Assembly (NCBI GenBank): GCA_902373525.1
Contig: CABKMN010000045.1
Coordinates: 1 to 17,963 of the forward strand
Direction of reading: 5' to 3'
Origin: an uncultured Bilophila sp.
GTDB taxonomy: Bacteria; Desulfobacterota; Desulfovibrionia; Desulfovibrionales; Desulfovibrionaceae
DNA: 17,963 nt
The number at the start of each line of letters is the position of its first letter. The first letter of the stretch is position 1. Position numbers and translations under genes: made by a program. The notes under the pieces were generated by a model. That model saw only the letters and a list, made by a program, of their open reading frames with translations. It did not search any database and was not told the DNA's origin. Positions 1-6,617 of this stretch are shown piece after piece.

Positions 1-61
1 TTCTTCAAAAAGGGTTCCTCCTCCCTCCCCCGGGACGTCGCGTCTCCCCCCTCGCCCAAGC

Positions 62-1390
62 CTACTTCCGGCCCACGCAGAAATAGGCGAACCCGCGGCG
101 GGCGATGATGGAGGGCGAGTACAGGTTGCGCCCGTCGAAAAGGACCGGAGCCACGAGCGACGCCTTCACGCGCTCGAAATCCGGGTTGCGGAACTGGTTC
201 CACTCGGTCGCCACGAGCAGCGCGTCGGCCCCTTCGCAGACGGCGTACTGATCGTCCTCGATGGACACGAGGGGGTTGTGCGCCAGCAGCTTGCGGGCAT
301 TGGAAGCCGCGATGGGATCAAAGGCCCGGACGCGCATGCCGCGGGACGTCAGCTCCTCAATGATGGACAGCGCCGGGGATTCGCGCATGTCGTCCGTGTT
401 CGCCTTGAAGGCCAGCCCCCAAAGCGCCAGCGTCTTGCCTTCCACGCCGCCCTGCGGGGCGAAATAGTCCGCCACCCGGAAGGCCATCGAACGCTTCTGG
501 CGGGCGTTCACGCTCTCCACCGCTTCCAGCAGCTCGGGACGCATGCCCGCCCTGTGGGCCGTATGGATGAGCGCCTTCACGTCCTTGGGAAAGCAGGAAC
601 CGCCGTACCCGATGCCGGGATAGATGAACTGATACCCGATGCGATGGTCGGAACCGATGCCCGTACGCACGTCGCGCACGTCCGCGCCCACCTTCTCGCA
701 CAGCGTGGCGATCTCGTTGATGAACGAAATCTTGGTCGCCAGCATGCAGTTGGCCGCGTACTTGGTCATTTCCGCACTGCGCACGCTCATCACGATGAGC
801 TTTTCGCGGCTCCGGGCAAAGGGAGCGTAGAGTTCGCGCATGGCGGCGGCGGTTTCCTCGGAAGCCGTGCCCACAATCACGCGGTCGGGCTTCATGAAAT
901 CGGATACGGCGTCGCCTTCCTTGAGGAATTCGGGATTGGAAACCACATCGAAGGGAATGTCCGCACCGCGCGCGGCGAGGGCCGAGGCCACCAGCTCGCG
1001 CACACGGTCGGCGGTGCCCACGGGCACGGTGGACTTGTCCACCACGATGATCGGCCCCTGCATGTGCTCGCCGATCTGCCGGGCCACACCCTCCACATAG
1101 GACAAATCGCAGGAACCGTCGGGCCGGGAAGGCGTACCCACGGTGATGAAGGCGAATTCCGCATCCTTCAGGCCGTCGGCAAGGCTCGTCGTGAACCGCA
1201 GGCGGCCCGCCTCGCGGTTACGGGCCACGAGGTCCTCAAGGCCGGGCTCGAAAATGTGGATGCGCCCGCTGTCCAACAGGGCCACGACATCGGGGTTGAC
1301 GTCCACGCAGCGGACGTCATTGCCCATTTCGGCGAAGCACGCCGCGCTCACAAGACCGACGTAACCGGTGCCGACGATACATATACGCAT
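62..1390 (-). CDS. ugd: UDP-glucose 6-dehydrogenase
   Basis: Predicted cytosolic enzyme that oxidises UDP-glucose to UDP-glucuronate with two NAD+, supplying sugar acids for envelope polysaccharides. The protein is 442 aa, normal for the family. It opens with a Rossmann motif (MRICIVGTGYVGL, GxGxxG at about residues 7-12), has the STVPVGT segment near 120-126, SNPEFLKEG near 151-159, and the catalytic-cysteine motif GYGGSCFPKD with Cys266. I chose the ATG at 1388-1390 because it begins the conserved N-terminus and has an AGGAG ribosome site just upstream on the minus strand; an in-frame start further upstream would add 38 non-conserved residues. It is transcribed away from acpS-hslV and has no evident link to the microcompartment genes. 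Function is confident from family motifs; the polysaccharide served is unknown. Confidence 0.95.
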   Translation of the reverse strand: MRICIVGTGYVGLVSAACFAEMGNDVRCVDVNPDVVALLDSGRIHIFEPGLEDLVARNREAGRLRFTTSLADGLKDAEFAFITVGTPSRPDGSCDLSYVEGVARQIGEHMQGPIIVVDKSTVPVGTADRVRELVASALAARGADIPFDVVSNPEFLKEGDAVSDFMKPDRVIVGTASEETAAAMRELYAPFARSREKLIVMSVRSAEMTKYAANCMLATKISFINEIATLCEKVGADVRDVRTGIGSDHRIGYQFIYPGIGYGGSCFPKDVKALIHTAHRAGMRPELLEAVESVNARQKRSMAFRVADYFAPQGGVEGKTLALWGLAFKANTDDMRESPALSIIEELTSRGMRVRAFDPIAASNARKLLAHNPLVSIEDDQYAVCEGADALLVATEWNQFRNPDFERVKASLVAPVLFDGRNLYSPSIIARRGFAYFCVGRK

Positions 1391-1559
1391 AAACGCTCCT
1401 TGATTACGATAAGGAAAGACGGGACGCCCCACGCGGCGAACGCGCAATCGAAAAACAAAAAACGGGGCCCCATCATCCCTACCCGTGTAACCATCTGACG
1501 GCACAGCGTCAACTTGACTTCACGCCGCGCGGACGGCAACCTGCCCCCGAGGTATCCCT

Positions 1560-1955
1560 ATGGCAATCATCGGCATCGGACTGGACATGGTCGAACTTCC
1601 CCGCATGGAGCGCAGCCTGCGCCGCTTCGGCGGGCATTTCCTTGAGCGCATTATGGGAGAGGAGGAACGGCGGACCGTTCCGGGCGAACCCGCCGCGCCG
1701 TCGCCGCGCGCCGTCGCCCACGTCGCCGCGCGTTTCGCGGTCAAGGAGGCCGCGGTCAAGGCGCTCGGCACGGGATTCGCGGACGGCATCGGCCCCCGCG
1801 ACGTGGCCGTACGTTCGCTCCCGTCCGGCAAACCCGAACTCGTCCTCTCCGGCAAGGCTCGGGAGCGGGCCGACGCCCTCGGCGTGACCTCGCTGCACGT
1901 CACGATCACCCATACCCGTGACAACGCCGCCGCCGTGGTTATTCTGGAAGGATGA
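1560..1955 (+). CDS. acpS: Holo-[acyl-carrier-protein] synthase
   Basis: Transfers 4'-phosphopantetheine from CoA to the serine of apo-ACP, activating it for fatty-acid synthesis; cytosolic. The 131-aa length fits AcpS. The N-terminus IIGIGLDMVEL holds the Mg-binding Asp9, and the second signature ARFAVKEAAVKALG holds Glu63 and Lys62. The C-terminus, LHVTITHTRDNAAAVVI, matches the family's last strands. The ATG at 1560 follows a GAGG ribosome site. The stop lies 32 bases before the hslV start on the same strand, so the two are probably cotranscribed. It is a housekeeping gene, unrelated to the downstream BMC operon. Confidence 0.93.
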   Translation: MAIIGIGLDMVELPRMERSLRRFGGHFLERIMGEEERRTVPGEPAAPSPRAVAHVAARFAVKEAAVKALGTGFADGIGPRDVAVRSLPSGKPELVLSGKARERADALGVTSLHVTITHTRDNAAAVVILEG

Positions 1956-1987
1956 CCTCACCGACCTCTGAAACCAAAGGAACATCT

Positions 1988-2521
1988 ATGGAACTTCGCG
2001 GAACCACCATCCTCGCCGTGCGTCACAAGGGCCACGTCGCCCTCATCGGCGACGGGCAGGTGACCATGGGCCAGAGCATCGTCATGAAACACACCGCCAA
2101 AAAAGTCCGGCGGATGTACAAGGACCAGATTCTCGCCGGGTTCGCCGGAGCCACGGCGGACGCCTTCACGCTCTTCGAACGCTTCGACGCTCATCTGGAA
2201 CAGACCGGCGGCAACCTGCTCCGCGCCGCCGTAGAGCTGGCCAAGGACTGGCGGAGCGACAAGTTCCTCCGCAAGCTCGAAGCCATGCTGCTCGTGGCCG
2301 ACAAGGATCATACCCTCGTGCTGACCGGCACCGGGGACGTCATCGAGCCCGACGACGGCATCGCCTCCATCGGCAGCGGCGGCCCCTACGCCCTCTCCGC
2401 CGCCCGCGCCCTCGTCCGGCACAGCGACCTCGACGCCGACGCCATCGCGCTGGAAAGCATGAAGATCGCCGCCGACATCTGCGTATTCACCAACACCAAC
2501 TTCACGCTGGAACGCCTCTAG
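1988..2521 (+). CDS. hslV: HslV (ClpQ) peptidase subunit of the ATP-dependent HslUV protease
   Basis: Proteolytic subunit of the cytosolic HslVU protease, a threonine peptidase that forms double hexameric rings capped by HslU. The protein is 177 aa, the family length. It contains the N-terminal TTILAVR segment; family knowledge says the first Thr becomes the nucleophile after processing, and here the leader would be MELRG, longer than the usual one residue. Other family segments are GDGQVTMGQ, AGFAGATADAFTLFE, VELAKDWRSDK and AIGSGGPYA-like SIGSGGPYA. I chose ATG 1988 (AAAGGAAC upstream) over an in-frame ATG at 1952 that overlaps acpS. hslU is not adjacent in this window. A hairpin terminator follows directly. 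Confidence 0.95.
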   Translation: MELRGTTILAVRHKGHVALIGDGQVTMGQSIVMKHTAKKVRRMYKDQILAGFAGATADAFTLFERFDAHLEQTGGNLLRAAVELAKDWRSDKFLRKLEAMLLVADKDHTLVLTGTGDVIEPDDGIASIGSGGPYALSAARALVRHSDLDADAIALESMKIAADICVFTNTNFTLERL

Positions 2522-2530
2522 CCCCCATAC

Positions 2531-2568
2531 GGGGCCGACGCCTCCGGGCGCTCGGCCCCCTTCTCTTC
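2531..2568 (+). terminator. Rho-independent terminator after hslV
   Basis: An 8-bp perfect stem, GGGGCCGA (2531-2538) with TCGGCCCC (2552-2559), encloses a further GC-rich inner pairing and is followed by a pyrimidine/T-rich tail. It sits 10 bases after the hslV stop and separates the housekeeping genes from the BMC regulatory region. The T tract is interrupted, so efficiency is uncertain. Confidence 0.6.
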
Positions 2569-2794
2569 CGCCCCGCGCTTGCGCACTCTCAGCATATCAG
2601 CCTCCGCTCATGCCCGGCGGATCGTCCCGGAACGACGCCCTGTTGCCGCCCCACGCCCTCCAAGACGGAAACGCCCTCTCACGGCGGGACCTTTTTCCTT
2701 GTAACGTTCCGTAGATACGAATTCCCCTTGCCTCACTGGCACAATCATGGCATAAGGGGGCCTGTTGCTGCGGATTGACGGCAAGGATCAGTCC

Positions 2795-2838
2795 GTTTTG
2801 CGTTTTTATTCACAAGTCAGATGATGCAAAAACGCACC
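2795..2838. repeat. Inverted repeat and degenerate copy of the shared 16-bp activator motif
   Basis: TGCGTTTTT (2799-2807) and AAAAACGCA (2828-2836) form a perfect 9-bp inverted repeat 20 bases apart. The right arm lies in a minus-strand copy (2823-2838) of the motif found upstream of islA; GGTGCGTTTTTGCATC matches the 12507-12522 copy at 12 of 16 positions. It is one of several motif copies clustered between 2820 and 2925. Confidence 0.45.
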
Positions 2839-2874
2839 AACTGAAAAAACCGGTGGCACATGCGCATCGACTTG

Positions 2875-2890
2875 GTCGCAAACTTGCAAC
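2875..2890 (+). promoter_or_regulatory. Putative upstream activator site (16-bp motif, best copy of the BMC operon)
   Basis: GTCGCAAACTTGCAAC matches the islA-upstream copies at 13 of 16 positions relative to 12507-12522, and differs from the 12351-12366 copy by one base. It lies about 186 bases upstream of the -24 element at 3076, a normal distance for a sigma-54 enhancer. A reverse half-site TTGCGACC (2918-2925) makes a perfect 8-bp inverted repeat with GGTCGCAA at 2874-2881. Confidence 0.65.
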
Positions 2891-2893
2891 ATT

Positions 2894-2909
2894 GGTGCAA
2901 TCATGCATC
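2894..2909 (+). promoter_or_regulatory. Putative second activator site of the BMC operon
   Basis: GGTGCAATCATGCATC matches the 12507-12522 copy at 12 of 16 positions and follows the previous site by 3 bases. With the half-site at 2918-2925 this gives a tight cluster, as expected for cooperative binding of a sigma-54 activator. Confidence 0.5.
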
Positions 2910-3003
2910 ATGTCCTGTTGCGACCTCAAGGCGATAACGCGAGCAAAAAGTTTGTATTCCAGCCCGTTGCGCGGGTTGCGGCAGAAACGGCTCCACGGGA
3001 TGG

Positions 3004-3026
3004 TTAACAGGGGTGTTTCCTGTTAA
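3004..3026. repeat. Dyad TTAACAGG-N7-CCTGTTAA upstream of the BMC operon
   Basis: A perfect 8-bp inverted repeat with a 7-base spacer, 50 bases upstream of the -24 element. A near-identical dyad with the same 7-base spacer is upstream of islA (12536-12558). The shared layout suggests a binding site for a regulator, different from the GTCGCAA motif. As RNA it could be a hairpin, but it lies upstream of the predicted transcript start. Confidence 0.55.
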
Positions 3027-3075
3027 TTTCCCATTTCCTTGCTGTCGTTGGGGAATCCCTCCGCCCACGCAAAAC

Positions 3076-3091
3076 TGGAACGGCATTTGCT
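3076..3091 (+). promoter_or_regulatory. Sigma-54 (-24/-12) promoter of the BMC operon
   Basis: TGGAACGGCATTTGCT has the invariant GG and GC dinucleotides 12 bases apart; it differs from the TGGCAC-N5-TTGC consensus at one position. The expected start site near 3102 leaves a leader of about 37 bases before the first gene (ATG 3139). Putative activator sites lie 150-250 bases upstream. A sigma-54 activator gene is encoded in the same window. Confidence 0.7.
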
Positions 3092-3138
3092 CTAATGCTC
3101 ACAAACCTTTTTGTGCACCACGCCAGGAGAGTCAACTG

Positions 3139-4071
3139 ATGAAAATAATCGACTTCCGTTTCCGCCCGAACACGCCGGAAATCATCAACGGCATCAAGAA
3201 CAGCTCGATGTTCAAAGCCACCTGCGAAGCTATCGGTTTTGACAAGCGCGTCCCCCAGCCGCTGCCCGAAATCGTGGCCGATCTGGATCGCCGCGGCGTC
3301 GAACTGTGCGTCGTTTCCGGCCGCGACTGCGAAACCACCTACGGTTTCCCCGCCAACAACAACAGCATCCTTGAATTCTGCCGCGCCTATCCCAACAAAT
3401 TTCTCGGTTTCTGGGGCATCGACCCCCACAAGGGCATGGACGCCGTTCGCGAAGTCGAACACGTGATCAAGGACCTCGGCATGCGCGGCATCGCCACCGA
3501 CCCCTATCTCGCCCACTGCCCGCCGAGCGACGCCCGCTACTATCCCATCTACGCCAAATGCGTCGAACTCGGCGTGCCGGTCTTCGTGACCACCGCCCCG
3601 CCGGCTCAGGTTCCCCGCGCCATCATGGACTACATTGATCCCCGTCAGATCGACGTCGTCGCCCGCGACTTCCCCGAACTGATCCTGATCATGAGCCACG
3701 GCGGCTATCCCTTCGTCAACGAAGCCATCTTCGCCTGCATGCGCAACGCCAACGTCTACATGGACCTGTCCGAATACGAACTCGCTCCCATGGCCGACGT
3801 GTACGTCGACGCCCTCAACAAGATGATCGGCGACAAGGTCATCTTCGCCTCCGCCCACCCGTTCATCGAACAGGCCGACGCCATTCAGATTTACAAGAAT
3901 CTGAACATCAGCGAAGAAGTCCGCGAAAAGGTCATGTACAAGACCGCCGCGAAGATTCTCGGGCTCGACAAGGGCGTTTCCCTCAACACCAAGAAGCCCA
4001 TGGCTCCCAACGGCTTCAACAACGCCAAGTTCCCGCTGCCGTTCCAGCCCTTCGCCCCGATGGGTCGCTAG
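3139..4071 (+). CDS. Amidohydrolase-2-fold protein with missing metal ligands (possible pseudoenzyme)
   Basis: A 310-aa TIM-barrel protein resembling the amidohydrolase_2 family (PF04909), first gene of the BMC operon. I infer the fold from the start MKIIDFRFRP, GFWGIDPHKG near 90-99, PVFVTT near 147-152, IMSHGGYPFVNEA near 185-196 and VIFASAHPF near 234-242. The usual IDxHxHxxP motif is here IDFRFRP (Arg7, Arg9), the strand-5 His is Thr151, and the usual GSDxP is ASAHP (Ala239). Only His187 of the expected ligands is obvious. It may therefore be non-hydrolytic, structural, or use another chemistry. ATG 3139 has AGGAGA upstream. The C-terminal 30 residues are Pro/Phe-rich. Position directly behind the sigma-54 promoter implies strong expression. 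Function unknown. Confidence 0.85.
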   Translation: MKIIDFRFRPNTPEIINGIKNSSMFKATCEAIGFDKRVPQPLPEIVADLDRRGVELCVVSGRDCETTYGFPANNNSILEFCRAYPNKFLGFWGIDPHKGMDAVREVEHVIKDLGMRGIATDPYLAHCPPSDARYYPIYAKCVELGVPVFVTTAPPAQVPRAIMDYIDPRQIDVVARDFPELILIMSHGGYPFVNEAIFACMRNANVYMDLSEYELAPMADVYVDALNKMIGDKVIFASAHPFIEQADAIQIYKNLNISEEVREKVMYKTAAKILGLDKGVSLNTKKPMAPNGFNNAKFPLPFQPFAPMGR

Positions 4072-4096
4072 GTTTTTGCGGTGAATTGAGATTCCG

Positions 4097-4133
4097 GGCA
4101 GTGCCGCGGCGCGGAAACGCGTCGCGGCCTGCC
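4097..4133 (+). other. Strong intercistronic hairpin with GAAA tetraloop
   Basis: GCCGCGGCGCG (4103-4113) pairs with CGCGTCGCGGC (4118-4128) through 11 bp with one G-U pair, closed by a GAAA loop; GGCAG/CTGCC extends it after one bulged base. It lies in the 90-base gap between the amidohydrolase-like gene and pduS. There is no adjacent T run, so an mRNA processing or stability element is more likely than a terminator. Confidence 0.6.
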
Positions 4134-4161
4134 GAACTGTTTTGGGTAACGAGAGGATAGC

Positions 4162-5499
4162 ATGGATAAACAGGCGTTCATAGCGGCGGTGAAGGCGGCC
4201 GGTATTGTTGGTGAAGGTGGAGCTGGTTTTCCGGCGCACGTCAAGTACGCCGCCGACGCCGACACGGTTATCGCCAACGGCTGCGAATGCGAACCCCTGC
4301 TGCACACCGACCAGCACCACATGCTGCACCACGCCAACGACATCGTTCGGGCGTTCAGCGAGCTGATGCAGGCCACCGGTGCCAAGCGCGGCGTCATCGC
4401 ATTGAAGAAAAAGTACAAGGAAGCCACGCGGATTCTGACCGAAGCCATCGGCAGTCGTCCCATCGAGCTGGCCCTGCTCCCCAACTTCTACCCCGCAGGG
4501 GACGAACAGACCCTCGTCCGCGAAGTGACCGGTCGTTCCGTTCCTCCGCTGGGCCTGCCCCTGATGGTGGGCGCCGTGGTCGCCAACGTCGGCACGCTGG
4601 TGTCCGTGGCCCACGCCCTTGACGGCAAGCCCGTCACCCACAAATTTCTGACCGTCACCGGCGATGTGCGCAAGCCCGGCGTCGTGCGCGTGCCGATCGG
4701 CACCCCGCTCTCCGCCTGTCTCGAAGCCGCCGGCGGCCCCACGGTGAGCGATCCGGTGTTCGTTCTCGGCGGCCCCATGATGGGCCGCATGGTGGACAAC
4801 GCCGACGCCTTCGCCAAGGAAGTGGTCACCAAAACGTCCGGCGGCCTCATCATCCTGCCCCGCGGGCACTATCTGCACCGGAACGCGACCACGCCCCTCA
4901 ATTTCATGCGTCGCCGCGCGGCCTCGGCCTGCATTCAGTGCCGGACCTGTTCCGAAATGTGCCCCCGCCATCTCCTCGGGCATCCTTTTGAAACGCATCG
5001 CGTCATGCGCGCCTTCGGCAGCAACGCCGAACTGACGTCCGAAGCCGGCAAACTCGCGCTTCTCTGCTGCGACTGCGGCGTATGCGAACACGTGGCCTGC
5101 CCCATGGGCCTGTCCCCCCGCCGCATCAATCAGGCCGTCAAGGCCGAACTGCGCGCCGCCGGGATCAAGTACGAAGGCAGCCGCGAAGTGAACGAAGCCT
5201 ACACCCAGTGGCGTGAATTCCGCCGGGTGCCCGTGCCCCGCCTCGTCAACAAGATCGGCATCAGCCGCTACATGGACCTGCCCACCAACGATCTGGGCGA
5301 CCTGTCCCCGGCTGAAGTCCGCATCCCGCTGCGGCAGCACATCGGCGCCCCGGCCCAGGCCGTGGTGAAGGCCGGCGATCACGTCAAGTGCGGCGACGTC
5401 ATTGGTGAAATTCCCGAACAGGCCCTCGGCGCCCGCATCCATGCCAGCATGGACGGCGTGGTCAAGAGCGTCGACGGCGCCGTCGTCATCGGCAAGTAG
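4162..5499 (+). CDS. pduS: PduS-like RnfC-type iron-sulfur flavoprotein (NADH oxidation in the microcompartment)
   Basis: A 445-aa RnfC/PduS-family protein expected to bind FMN and take electrons from NADH; in propanediol BMCs PduS serves as cobalamin reductase and partners the shell protein PduT. N-terminal GEGGAGFPAHVKY (18-29) and NGCECEP (40-45) match the Rnf-C/Nqo1-like nucleotide and flavin region. Two [4Fe-4S] ligand sets are visible: Cys257, 260, 263, 267 and Cys302, 305, 308, 313. The C-terminal 60 residues look like a lipoyl-type sandwich hybrid domain. ATG 4162 follows AGAGG. The pduT homologue is immediately downstream. No cobalamin-dependent enzyme is present here, so I infer a role in NADH reoxidation or electron export rather than B12 reduction. 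Confidence 0.9.
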   Translation: MDKQAFIAAVKAAGIVGEGGAGFPAHVKYAADADTVIANGCECEPLLHTDQHHMLHHANDIVRAFSELMQATGAKRGVIALKKKYKEATRILTEAIGSRPIELALLPNFYPAGDEQTLVREVTGRSVPPLGLPLMVGAVVANVGTLVSVAHALDGKPVTHKFLTVTGDVRKPGVVRVPIGTPLSACLEAAGGPTVSDPVFVLGGPMMGRMVDNADAFAKEVVTKTSGGLIILPRGHYLHRNATTPLNFMRRRAASACIQCRTCSEMCPRHLLGHPFETHRVMRAFGSNAELTSEAGKLALLCCDCGVCEHVACPMGLSPRRINQAVKAELRAAGIKYEGSREVNEAYTQWREFRRVPVPRLVNKIGISRYMDLPTNDLGDLSPAEVRIPLRQHIGAPAQAVVKAGDHVKCGDVIGEIPEQALGARIHASMDGVVKSVDGAVVIGK

Positions 5500-5519
5500 C
5501 CCGCAACACGATACGGAAA

Positions 5520-5537
5520 GGGGCGGCCAGCCGCCCC
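5520..5537 (+). other. Intercistronic hairpin before pduT
   Basis: GGGGCGG (5520-5526) and CCGCCCC (5531-5537) form a 7-bp all-GC stem with a CCAG loop, 24 bases before the GTG start of the BMC-T gene. No T run follows. It fits the pattern of hairpins between genes in this operon. Confidence 0.5.
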
Positions 5538-5560
5538 GCTGACAAAAAAGGAGAGGCCCT

Positions 5561-6118
5561 GTGTCTGAATCATACACAGCCGTAGGAATGGTGGAATTCA
5601 ACAGCATTGCCGCCGGCATCGACGCGGCTGACCAGATGGTGAAAACCGCTCAGGTCGATCCGCTGTTCTTCAAGACGATCTGCCCCGGCAAATTCGTGGC
5701 CGCCGTGACCGGCGACGTGGCTGCCGTATCCGCTTCCGTGAACGCCGGACGCGAAACCCACGCCGATGCGCTGGTCGACTGGTTCATCATCCCCAACATC
5801 CATCGGGACGTGATCGGCGCCCTCGCCGGCGCCACCACTGTCAGTGAGCGCGGCGCTCTCGGCATCATCGAAACCTTCTCCGCCGCCTCCATCGTGGTGG
5901 CGTCCGATGCCGCCGTCAAGGCCGCCGACGTGCAGCTTCTTGACGTCCGCGTGGCCCTCGGCCTCGGCGGCAAGGGGTATGCGCTCATGACCGGCGACGT
6001 CGCCGCGGTCAACGCCGCCGTCGAAGCCGGTTCCGCCTCGGCCGCCGAAAGCGGTCTCCTCGTGAGCAAGGTCGTCATCCCGAGCCCGGCCGAAACCGTC
6101 TTCGAACAGATTGCCTAA
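5561..6118 (+). CDS. pduT: BMC-T shell protein with probable [4Fe-4S] pore cluster (PduT-like)
   Basis: A 185-aa protein with two tandem BMC domains (about residues 6-90 and 98-182), which assembles as a pseudohexameric trimer in the shell facet. The segment KTICPGKF contains Cys41; in PduT the equivalent Cys in the same TICPGK motif binds a [4Fe-4S] cluster at the three-fold pore. The second domain has ALGIIETFSAASIVV and GGKGYALMTGDVAAV, and the protein ends in VIPSPAETVFEQ. Translation starts at GTG (GGAGAGG upstream); there is no better ATG nearby before the conserved N-terminus. Adjacent pduS supports electron transfer through the shell. The next gene starts 18 bases later. Confidence 0.92.
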   Translation: MSESYTAVGMVEFNSIAAGIDAADQMVKTAQVDPLFFKTICPGKFVAAVTGDVAAVSASVNAGRETHADALVDWFIIPNIHRDVIGALAGATTVSERGALGIIETFSAASIVVASDAAVKAADVQLLDVRVALGLGGKGYALMTGDVAAVNAAVEAGSASAAESGLLVSKVVIPSPAETVFEQIA

Positions 6119-6136
6119 GGCAGTCAGGAGTCATCT

Positions 6137-6541
6137 ATGAGTCTGGAATACAAACCGTCCCTCGGCTTCGTCGAAACCGCGGGCCTCGTCATCGCCATTC
6201 AGGTGGCCGATGCCATGGCCAAGGCCGCCGAAGTGGAAATCATCTCCGCCCACAAGGTCGACGGGCTGCGCGTGTGCGTCATCTGCAAGGGTGACGTCGC
6301 CGCCTGCCAGGCCGCCGTGGAAACCGGCGCCCTGCTCGCCCAGAGCCTCAACGGCCTCAACGGCTACAACATCATCCCGAGCCCTGCGGAAGAACCCGAT
6401 TCCCTCATGGACATGCTCGAGGACATCAAGCGCAAGAAGGCCGCCCGCAAGGCCGCCAAGAAGGCCCGCATGGCCGGCGCGAGCGCCGCTCCCGCCGCCG
6501 AGGCCGCGGCTCCCGAAGCCAAGGGCAAGGCCAAGAAGTAG
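6137..6541 (+). CDS. BMC-H shell protein with Lys/Ala-rich C-terminal extension
   Basis: A 134-aa single-BMC-domain (PF00936) protein, a hexameric shell tile. The domain spans about residues 8-84 (SLGFVETAGLVIAIQVADAM at the start, GDVAACQAAVETGA in the middle, NIIPSPAEEP at the end). Beyond it, residues 87-134 form an extension: a predicted amphipathic helix (SLMDMLEDIKRKKAARKAAKKA) followed by an Ala/Pro/Lys tail. Canonical PduA-type proteins end near residue 92. The extension could bind cargo, RNA or neighbouring tiles; this is inference. ATG 6137 has AGGAG 6 bases upstream. It is probably cotranslated with pduT, and a strong nested hairpin follows. Confidence 0.9.
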   Translation: MSLEYKPSLGFVETAGLVIAIQVADAMAKAAEVEIISAHKVDGLRVCVICKGDVAACQAAVETGALLAQSLNGLNGYNIIPSPAEEPDSLMDMLEDIKRKKAARKAAKKARMAGASAAPAAEAAAPEAKGKAKK

Positions 6542-6555
6542 TTTCGCTTACTGAG

Positions 6556-6599
6556 GGCGTGCCGGCGTCTCTGACGCCGAGGGGCAACCTCCGCACGCC
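6556..6599 (+). other. Nested intercistronic hairpin after the tailed BMC-H gene
   Basis: Outer stem GGCGTGC (6556-6562) with GCACGCC (6593-6599); inner stem CGGCGTC (6563-6569), loop TCT, GACGCCG (6573-6579). The structure ends 5 bases before the AAAGGAA ribosome site of the EutQ-like gene. No T run, so an attenuation or 3'-end stabilising element is likelier than a classic terminator. Confidence 0.55.
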
Positions 6600-6617
6600 G
6601 TCTAAAGGAATTGGGGC

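Noticed and set aside
1952..1987. Upstream in-frame ATG for hslV overlapping acpS
   Set aside because: The added residues are not conserved in HslV, and ATG 1988 has its own ribosome site next to the mature N-terminal Thr.
2737..2752. Sigma-54-like element TGGCACAATCATGGCA
   Set aside because: GG and GC spacing is right and the -24 half is perfect, but the -12 half is imperfect and it lies upstream of the activator sites and about 390 bases from the first gene. The 3076-3091 element fits better; an extra promoter cannot be excluded.
2775..3026. 83-aa plus-strand open frame in the regulatory gap
   Set aside because: It overlaps the activator-motif cluster and the dyad, has no good ribosome site and no recognisable domain.
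3004..5619. Very long minus-strand open frame opposite the amidohydrolase-like gene and pduS
   Set aside because: The translation is His/Gly/Asp/Val-rich with no family resemblance, and arises from codon bias of the plus-strand genes. The same holds for long antisense frames at 8317-9381, 10241-11962, 12764-15268 and 16224-17960.
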